Positions 56,266 through 64,000 of a stretch of 64,000 bases of DNA are shown one piece after another. Below the pieces are notes generated by a model that worked only from the letters and a program-made list of their open reading frames with translations, made no database searches and was not told the origin of the DNA. This DNA is from Adiantum capillus-veneris (Eukaryota > Streptophyta > Polypodiopsida > Polypodiales > Pteridaceae): contig CM043944.1 in the NCBI GenBank assembly GCA_014529385.2, forward strand, positions 79,390,384-79,454,383. Direction: 5' to 3'. Both the position numbers and the translations under genes were made by a program. Every line of letters starts with the position of its first letter. Positions within the stretch are counted from its first letter, which is position 1.

Positions 56266-56532
56266 CTTCTATATATAGCTCCAACACAGTACTCAGTGCT
56301 CTAGGCATTGTTGGAAGTACTCAGTTCTCTAGACATGTTAAAAGATGGGCTTTCTTAATATCCCACAAACACACGTTACATAGAGGGGTACTGAACGCTG
56401 AACCCCCCAAGAATTCAACAAGGCTACGAAACTTCAAACTAGTCATCACCTCAAGAAGCTTCGTAGTTATAATGGATGCCAATATTGTTGGAGCTATATA
56501 TAGAAGTGTGGGCTCTCTATATAGCTCCAACA
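56266..56532. repeat. inverted and direct 21-bp repeats around 200 bp
   Basis: CTTCTATATATAGCTCCAACA (56266-56286) has an exact inverted copy at 56486-56506, with a third, direct partial copy at about 56514-56532. The structure could be a small MITE or foldback element, or debris at the broken 5' side of the gypsy element that follows. No clean target duplication was seen. Confidence 0.65.
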
Positions 56533-57701
56533 CCCTCACTCAAATTTGCAGACTTTGAGTTGTATATGCTATCGCTGCGCATGCCGAACGAGGACAGCAA
56601 GATGCAGAAATTTCCTTTGGTGATGCGCGGGAAGGCAAAGATATGGTACGAAGCTCTGGAAGGTGAGCCGAGGCATGCTTGGCCGGCTCTGCGGGCACGT
56701 TTTCTACATGAATTCCGCAAAGAGGCGTCCCCAATCGAGATGGATGCCAAACTGAAGGCGCTCAAACAGGATGTAAGTGAAGAGTTCAGTTTGTTTTTGG
56801 ATCGTTTTGAAGTGTGTTGGGCAGAGTTAGCGGGTGCCATGCAATTGGCCAATGGCGACTACTTTAAGCTCGATAAATTCATGGCATGCTTGCATCCTAA
56901 AGTGAGGGAGAAAGTGGATTTTGAGAGCCCAGAAAACTATAATGGTGCAGTGGCCATCGCAAAGGCAAAAAGCAGGAAAATAAAAAAGAAGATTGAACAA
57001 GGCATGTCGGGTTATGAAGCGGTGGTCCAACCTCAAGGTGGTCCGAGGGATGTTGTTCATGATGAAAACCACGCAAATCGAGGTGTATCCGTTGTGCCAC
57101 AAAATTGGGTGCCAACCGTGCAGGATTTGTCTGAGCAAATGCAAGAATTGCCGCTGAGCGTGATGGATAGAGGTCAACGAGAGGAGCAAGGGGCAGGGCA
57201 AGGCCGCTGCCTGGCCGGTGTTACAATTGCGGTGAAGAAGGACACTACGCACCGGATTTCCCTCATCCGCTAAGAGAAAGAGGCGGTATTTATCCACTGT
57301 TTGGCAGAGGTAGAGGCCAAGCACAGCTCAATGGCCCGAGGGAGCAAGTAGTCAAGAATCAGGTGCCACCAGCTCCTCAGGATGGTGGTGAAGTCCCTAG
57401 GGTGAATATCATCGGAGTCGATAAGCAGGATGTTGAAGTTTTGGCCAACAAAAGAGTAAGGAGGGAAAGAGAGACAGAAATCGAGCGGGAGACGAGGGCC
57501 CGTAAAGGTAAAGAGAAAGCGTACGAAGGCAAGGAGCAGCTGGAAACTAGCAAGAAGAGGAGGCGTCGCAAAATCAAGCAAGCAGACTTTCAGCTAGGGC
57601 GCGGCTACCCGGAATATGACTTGGTAAGCGATGTTCAAAATCAAAAGGCTAACATAACCTTTGGTCAGTTGTTGGATTTAAATCCCAAGCTACGAAGATA
57701 G
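56533..57701 (+). pseudogene. gag: gypsy gag with zinc knuckle, frameshifted
   Basis: The gag core is evident (KFPLVMRGKAKIWYEALEGE, WPALRARFLHEFRKEASPIE, FDRFEVCWAEL-like DRFEVCWAELAGAMQ). After a frameshift between about 57140 and 57218, the other frame shows CYNCGEEGHYAPDF at 57219, a knuckle whose last Cys is Phe, and a long Lys/Arg/Glu helix (57440-57570) of coiled-coil style. It ends at TAG 57699, beyond which the same frame continues as protease. The N-terminus is missing. Confidence 0.85.
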
Positions 57702-57746
57702 TGGTCTACAAGTGTCAGCACAAGGCTGCCAAAGGCTAAGGGGAAT

Positions 57747-58301
57747 GTGCATGCAATACAAAACATGGCATTGAGAGTGGGTAGCCCGACGGATGTCCTT
57801 CCTCTAGTGGATGCAGTCATTGAAAAGAGGATGCAGGTTCATGCCTATATAGATGGTGGAGCACAAGTTTGTGTCATGATGGAAGCTGCAATGAAGGAAA
57901 CAGGGGTCAAAGCAGTAGCTAAATCAAATGTACGCATGAGGATGGCTAACCATACCAAAGCCAGGTGTTTGGGCGTGGCTCAAGACGTAAGAGTGAAAGT
58001 GATGGGCATTGAGTGCCTAATTGATTTCTTTGTAATGAAGGCGGGTGACAATGCTTATCCAATCATCTTGGGTAGGCCATGGCTACTTGCAATAGGGGCT
58101 AAGCAGGATTGGGGGAGCAAAGTGTTCACCTTGCCTGCCAAGGAGAGAGGGAGACAGGTGGTGCTTGATTTGAAGACCAAAGAGAGCCTGTGGCAGAAAA
58201 AGACAAAGATGATACGACAAGATATGAGTATGAGACCAAGACAGGCTATGATGAGGGCTACACAAATACTGAGGAAGAGGAAAGCGAGGATGATATGCTA
58301 A
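57747..58301 (+). pseudogene. gypsy retropepsin, active site altered
   Basis: The frame contains VHAYIDGGAQVCVM, where the catalytic D-S/T-G-A of retropepsins reads DGGA, and the later conserved YPIILGRPWLLAIGA box. Between them is the expected flap region (VRMRMANHTKARCLG). It would cleave the polyprotein. DGG also occurs in the neighbouring element (62740), so it may be a lineage feature rather than a lesion. A frameshift near 58195 leads into RT. Confidence 0.8.
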
Positions 58302-59291
58302 AGATAGATGATGACTTGTTTGGGGTCACTGTTGAAGGCTCCCATGCAAAAGGGGAGGTGCAACCGCAAGTTGGTGGCATAGGTGTGGAGGAGGTAACTG
58401 CTATACTAAGCAAAGATTTGACCAAGGAAGAGAGAGAAGACTATGTGGAGTTGTGTGCCTCTTTTCTGAATTTATTTGCGATGAAGTACGAGGATCTACA
58501 AGGAGCAAAGGGTGCAGAGCATAAGATAGTTCTTAAAGAAGGGTGCAAACCAAAGGCGCAGAAGCTAAGGAGGTTAGGGGAGATTCAGAAAGAGGCTCTT
58601 TGGCGGGAGATTAACCAATTGTTAGATGCAGGTATCATATACCCCGTGAAGGAGTTGGAGTGGGTTTCTCCAATGGTTATCACCCCTAAGAAGAATGGAA
58701 AATGGCGGGTGTGCGTCGATTACAAGCCATTGAATGCGGCAACTAAGAGAAACCACTACCCGCTGCCATTCCAAGATGAAATCTTAAATCAGGTGGCCGG
58801 TCATGAGAGGTACTCTATTATGGATGGATTTTCAGGGTACTTTCAAATAGGGATTGCTCTTGAAGATCAGCAGAATACTACATTTATCTCTCCATGGGGG
58901 TGCTTTGCCTATCGCAGGATGCCGTTTGTTTAGTGAATGCCTACGCCACCTTCCAAGACTGGATGAATAGGGTGTTTGGTCCCTACTTGGGCAGGTTCAT
59001 TAGAGTTTTCATGGATGATATTAGATGTTATAGCTCAAGGGCAGATCATTTGTCAAAGCTCCGACTGTGTTTTCAAAGGTTGGACGAAGAAGGAGGTCAA
59101 TTAAACCCTAAGAAGTGCAAGCTAGCACAACCTCGAGCACAATTTCTAGGTCATGTGGTGTAACAAAATGAGATTGAAGCAGATCCGGAGAAGTTCAAGG
59201 CGCTAGTCTTAATGGAGCCTCCCTCTAGTGCGCAAGGCTTGGCATCCTTTGTACATAAGCTAAAGTACTTGTCGCGTTTTTTTTTGGATGC
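58190..59291 (+). pseudogene. gypsy reverse transcriptase, truncated
   Basis: An acidic linker leads into RT boxes AGIIYPVKELEWVSPMVITP, KKNGKWRVCVDYKPLNAATK, HYPLPFQDEILNQVAG and YSIMDGFSGYFQIGIA up to 58933. After a frameshift the other frame continues with ATFQDWMNRVF, FIRVFMDDIRCYS (catalytic FMDD at about 59010) and PKKCKLAQPRAQFLGHVV. TAA at 59161 is followed in frame by EADPEKFKALVLMEPPSS and HKLKYLSRF, where the match ends. It is the polymerase of the element, now dead. Confidence 0.88.
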
Positions 59292-59559
59292 TGTCACAAT
59301 ATGTGTATCTGTGCGCTCCTTGCCGCACTGTCGAAGCAAGGGACTTGCCAATACACTGTGTGCGAGCCACAAATGGCTCCAAGCACACAACAAGCCTAAA
59401 CTAGCAAGCTCAAGAGAGCAAAGGGTGTGTCACTCACCGCTCTACGCTCGCCTTTGTGGTGGATTCCTCGCCGCGATGAAGAAGAAGCTGCAGTTGTGCC
59501 ACGCTCAACCGCTTTGCCGCCGTCGTGCCTTCGTAATGCTCGATCGCACACACACTCTC

Positions 59560-59601
<42 letters not shown>

Positions 59602-61432
59602 AAGGAGGTGAAGAAGAAGAATATGGAGATGGAGATGGAGCAAGAGCACTCTTCTATTGCACAAATGAGAGAATGAGTAAATTTTAGGTTTAGTTGGCTT
59701 TTATATGAGCTCACCCCATTCACACTTGGGCGCCCGTGCTTAGCCAACTAATCCCTTGAATGTCCCAGTTAGAGTGCGCCTCTCATCGGCGATCACTCTT
59801 ACCCTTTTCCTATTGGTCCGACAAGCCCGGTACCTGACTCTACCAAATACATAATACGCGTCCGTCGTAGGTGATGGGGTGTCCGTGAGCCATGAGGGTT
59901 AACATGCCCCCCTTTCTGATGTAGATTCCGTCCTCGGAAGCTATTGAGTTGAAGCTGGTTCGTCGAGGTGGAAGAGCATTTGAGATGAATGTCCTTAGCC
60001 TTCTTCAGTCACTGCAAAATCAAACAACATTGGCACAGTAATGGCATTCTCTTAAAAAGCATATGTAGTTTTAGGTAGACAAATTGATTGGTAAAAGAAT
60101 TTCAAACAATTTGTTAGCAATGAACATTAAATTGCAATGTAATCAAATGCATAAACAGATGTAAAGGTAGAAAATTAAACAAGTCTGGGGTCGCTAATTT
60201 GACGGTCGAAAGGCACTAGAGATCGAATATTAATACCATGGGTAAGCTTCTTAATTTTCTGTGGTCAATTAAGTTGTTTAATCGCGAGAGCCAAGTATTC
60301 ATGTTGGAGGGCTGACTAGAGGCTATATCTAGAAAACCTTGTAGTTAAGCTACCATAAAAGGAATTTCTCATGAAATCATCGCCTGACTGATTACTTTTT
60401 CTTTGACCCCCCAAAGTCTTTTCACATTGATTCAATTATGATGTGTGTGCTTATTTTGTATGCCTTGGGTTTTTTGCTTTTCAAGGAAAAGCGCCCACAC
60501 TGGGAACCTCTAGGGCTCTAGTACCATAGGCGATACATGTGAGTGAAGTACCAATTTAAGCAGGGATTTCTCTTCCAGCTTAAAATTTTACATTGTGGCA
60601 CTTTGATTTTTTGTTTGTTCATTTTCAGCATTTTAATTTTGTAACTTTGGGGGGTCATATAACACTGTTACCCTCCCCAGGCTCATCACATTAGTAAACT
60701 CCCTTTATAATACTTAAGCTAAAGGTCAATAGGGTTAAGCCCACTAGAAAGCCCTAGTACATTTCATACAATGCTGCCTAAATCGGATTAAGAACCTAAG
60801 TAACCATTGCTTATTAGGAAGGCATTCCCCATGTTATTAAAAGAAGATTTCTAATACCTAGCTTGGTTAAACTAGCTTAGTCGGACTGCTTGATTTTTAA
60901 ACCTAGACAACTGATTATGACAAAACATTACATTGAATTAAATGTTTGATACTAAGCCAATGCGCTGAATATTATGCTACCAATCACAATCAAAGCAGAC
61001 AAACATGGATGCAAAAAGATAAGGGCAATGCTAATGGACAAGAAACACCTGTTTGTGTCGATGGTCGCGCTTGATTTGAAGAGTGAGTCGAGATAAAGAC
61101 TCCATGAAGGTCCAAATCCTATCAATAGCAACACGCTCCTGTATACACTAGGAAACAAAAGGAATACCTCCAGGAGGCACATTAGTGGGAAAAGAGAACT
61201 TCTCTAATCTCTCAACTCTAAAACAGAAACACTCCTATCGTACTAATCTTACCTACCCTCCATCACTCAAGTGATGAGGATCAAAGGTGTTTTATGGCAT
61301 AGGTCTCTGTTTCACTGTACCAGATGTGACATGGGTAGGTCGGAGTCAATGTTTTGACTTTTAATGTGCATACTCGTTGCTAATAGAGAAAGGTTGAGAG
61401 GGAAGCAAGTGAATGATAGATGTCCACAAACA
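59292..61432 (-). repeat. putative 3' LTR, about 2.1 kb, of the right-edge element
   Basis: Plus-strand ends are TGTCACAATATG and TGTCCACAAACA. Adjoining 61433-61450 reads, on the minus strand, CCAAGGAAGGAGGGAG, a good polypurine tract. Inside lie a (CT)n(CA)n tract (59557-59603) and otherwise AT-rich DNA without a gene. The second LTR is outside the window, so the boundaries rest on termini, the purine tract and the abrupt end of gypsy homology on the left. Confidence 0.6.
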
Positions 61433-61476
61433 CTCCCTCCTTCCTTGGGTAGATCATACCATTTGAAATGAGCTTG

Positions 61477-64000
61477 TCACCAATTGTTCCAGTTGGTAAT
61501 AGGTGAGGATTTTTGCCAGTAGTTTTCTATTACCCTAGGCGCCTCGTCGAGTTGCAAGGGTGGTAAGGTACTCTCCCAGGATCGAACTTGAAGTGGTTCA
61601 TCAGGTGATTCTTGAACACTGGGAGGTGTGGATTCTTTTGTAGCTTCATGGAGGTCCACTACTATAGATGGAGGCTGTGTAGAAGCTTTTACCTCTATGG
61701 ATGTATTACATGAGGAGCTAGAAGTTTCATGGGACTCCCCCCTTCCTGAGCTAGGTGGAACAAATCGTTCTTTCTTTGGTACCCAAACTAGCTCGGGAGC
61801 GGGTGTGTAGCATTCTGTGATTTTTTTCTTTCCACGATCATTGATTCATTTTGGAGCTACGGGATTGGGCCCACTTGGGTCAGGTGATAGGTAAGAGCAC
61901 AATCTACGTTTTGACACCCAGATTTGATCATTTCCTTGATAGTAGCCTTGGGATTCCAATAGTCGTTTAGGGATCCATCGCAACATTTTCTTACTTTTCT
62001 TGGAGCGAGTGGTACGTTTCTTACAAGGCTTCTGTTTTTTAGCACTAGCTATGGTCACTAAAGAAGCTTTAGGGACCCACTTGTATGTTTTCTTCGTTAC
62101 ATTAGGATGAGTCTTGTCGGAAGCGATATGCATTGCTTGTAGCATATTTAAGGGTATATGCATTTCATCCCCCTCAGGTGTTACCCAGGTCGTCCCCCTA
62201 TTTCCCCAAGTGTCTATGGTTGCTGCTAGGTAGACCCAATCCACATTGTCCGACTCAGTCATCCCAAGTAGGATATCCATATAAGGAGAATCTTGGCCAA
62301 TGTCTGTATCCTTCTTACAAGTGTAACAATATTGTAGTGGGGCCGAGTGAACTGTGGTGTCAGAGCGATGATCAATAATGGTTTTACTCCCTAAGGGGTG
62401 TACCTTACCAGTCACCAAATCCACTCTAAGGACAGAGTCTTGGAATTGCAAATAGACATGATTTTTAGACCAATCATGAACCATTTGTGCTTCCCTCATG
62501 AATGGTCGTCCTAAAATCATTTCATATGACATAAGGTGTTTAGAGAAATCCATTACAATGAACGTATGTCATACCTTGTGTCCTAGAACTTTGATCTTAA
62601 GATCCTTGAGCATCCCCATAGGTTTGGCTATGGTACCATTTGCCATCTTTACCACAATGTTAGTAACACTGAGGCATGGTTTTCCCATGGATTCCCAACA
62701 ATCTTTTGTAACGATGCTAACTCCCGCACCACCATCAAGAATTCCCTTTATAGTTAATCCTTTGGTAGTGATGGGTAGGGTTGCATTAGACTCGTCGCCT
62801 TCAAAATACTGTCCTAATTCGTTAATGGGTACCTCGATCACGGACTCGTGTCCATCTAAGTCAAGTGATTGCACATGATTTTCCTCATCAATCATAATCA
62901 AGTCAGGCCTATTTGGTTGCGCAAACTGTGGTAATCCCGTTCGTAGCTCTCCGTTAAGGAATGCTTGAAGTGCAAGGAATAACTCAGGATCTCCATACAG
63001 CTTTGCTATGATCGTGGTTCGGACCTCAGAAGACATGAAGTCCACTAGTTTGGCAACATTCATTGGCATTTTGCAGGGTGTAGGTTCTTGACTAGGAACT
63101 GGTGAGGATGGAATCTCATATTCCTCAATGGGATCAGGTATTCCTTCGTTAAACATTCTTTCCAACAAGAAGGGTGTATGCTCACTTTCTGATGTCCCGT
63201 CCTCACTCCCTTCTTGGATGATACTAGATATGGCTAACGGTCTATGGTTCATGTGGGGTGGATGAACTTGCGTGGGAAACACTGTGTCATGAATTTTGAC
63301 ATGCATGGGTTCTGGTTCTAGTTTCCTTTGAGTCTCCTCCACTAAACCTCTTAGATGTTTCACCTGCTCAATCTCGTCTACTGGGTTTGGGTACGTCCCA
63401 ATCTTCTTGTTACGATTCTTCCCTTTTTGCCCCTGCGATTTATCTTGGGGGTCTTGGATTGGATTTGGAAACACTTGTGGTGTTTACAGAGGCCCTTTAT
63501 GGTTTTCTCTTATTCGGTTTTCATTTGGTTCCATGTTACGGTTTTCTTTGTCGGTCTTTCCCTTTGTGGTATTGGTTCTAGTCTCCATTGTCTCGATTGA
63601 ATCTGAATCATCCTCGAGGTCATTCATATACACGGGGTCATCTCCTGTTCCTATGTTTGTTTTGGAACTTGGCTTTGAATTTCCCGTATTCTGCAACCTC
63701 TTCCTTCGTGTCTTCTTTTTCTTTGCTTGGATAACTGACGTGGTATCTCTCTCTTCGAGGATATGGCTTGGCCCTTGAAGCATGGACCGTGTAATCGCAT
63801 AAGCGGGTGCGACGGGTGGTATTGGCGATGTCACACTAGCAATTTCGACCAAATTTAGGGGTGTGATTTTAGGCGCATTTGGGTTATAGGGGCATTGGGC
63901 AATCAAGTGATCTATGCCACAATGATTACATGTGAGTATTGGCATTGCAGACATGCTCCCTTGATTCATTTGCATCTGTGCAGCATTCTTTCGCAGCCTA
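61477..64000 (-). pseudogene. gag-protease polyprotein frame of the right-edge element
   Basis: A single frame runs from the window edge to 61477, broken only by TAA 63484, TGA 62569 and TGA 61846, with no frameshift. It has a zinc knuckle CNHCGIDHLIAQC (about 63895-63933), basic and acidic linkers, and retropepsin pieces (TIKGILDGGAGVSIVTKDCW at about 62715-62775; MSYEMILGRPFM near 62500-62530). A long hydrophilic tail (KKRTTRSKKSKKMLRWIPKR) follows. The active site reads DGGA. No RT follows. The three stops could be single C-to-T changes. Confidence 0.78.

Larger units (their letters stand above)
56533..59291 (+). mobile_element. Ty3/gypsy remnant, plus strand, truncated at both ends
   Basis: Gag, zinc knuckle, protease and RT follow in order. 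No 5' LTR or primer site is seen, and the coding stops within RT/RNase H at about 59285 where another element's LTR starts. At least three frameshifts and two nonsense codons are present. The rest of pol should lie beyond the window's right edge. Confidence 0.85.
59292..64000 (-). mobile_element. gypsy-type LTR element, minus strand, running off the right edge
   Basis: A 3' LTR at 59292-61432 (inferred), a purine tract and a gag-protease frame (63997-61477) are visible. The 5' LTR, primer site and gag N-terminus lie beyond the window. No RT or integrase lies between the protease frame and the LTR, where an autonomous element would have pol. It is therefore likely a non-autonomous, gag-protease-only derivative. 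It interrupts the plus-strand gypsy remnant at about 59291 (left target site probably GATGC). Confidence 0.65.

Overview
The window is a plant nuclear genome segment made almost entirely of transposable elements and their wreckage. The evidence is the plant-type primer sites (TGGTATCAGAGC, complementary to initiator Met-tRNA) on Copia elements, plant CACTA/En-Spm transposases with DUF4218/DUF4216-like parts, and chromovirus-like Ty3/gypsy elements, all in a background rich in (GA)n and (GT)n microsatellites. Nested insertions, very long LTRs, a Penelope-like element and a TTAA-flanked piggyBac-like element suggest a large, repeat-rich genome such as a fern, lycophyte or gymnosperm. That placement is inference. 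I found no convincing single-copy host gene, no tRNA or rRNA gene and no CRISPR array.

Positions 1-3240 are low-copy or decayed DNA with (GA)n tracts. Positions 3241-28120 form one nest. A microsatellite/palindrome cluster (3241-4119, resuming at 27858) was split by a minus-strand Ty3/gypsy element (4120-27857). Its left LTR carries a partial Copia (LTR starting at 4407). Its gag was split by a second, nearly complete Copia (10863-26001, target duplication CAAGG). That Copia's leader was in turn split by a 9.6 kb CACTA transposon (11764-21379, target duplication GAT) carrying a TNP2-type transposase gene and a TNPA-like gene on the minus strand. Removing the insertions restores the reading frame of the gypsy gag, which supports this order.

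Positions 28355-29702 hold a 1,340-bp element with 14-bp inverted termini and TTAA target duplications, as in the piggyBac superfamily. Positions 31620-42740 hold a decayed minus-strand Penelope-like reverse transcriptase gene. It is split by a 7.7 kb gag-only LTR element (32544-40247, LTRs of about 2.6 kb, target duplication CCGT) and bordered by a CACTA transposase fragment (42752-43828).

Positions 43829-50299 are mostly non-coding, with a broken acidic reading frame, minisatellites and a long (CA)n tract. Positions 50305-55451 are a complete but mutated minus-strand Copia (target duplication ATATC). Positions 56266-59291 hold inverted repeats and a plus-strand Ty3/gypsy remnant cut off within pol by the long LTR (59292-61432) of another minus-strand gypsy-type element. 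That element's gag-protease frame runs off the right edge.

The genes do not form a cellular pathway. They are the replication modules of competing mobile elements, and nearly all are inactivated. Many of the nonsense codons could be C-to-T or G-to-A changes, consistent with decay of methylated, silenced elements.
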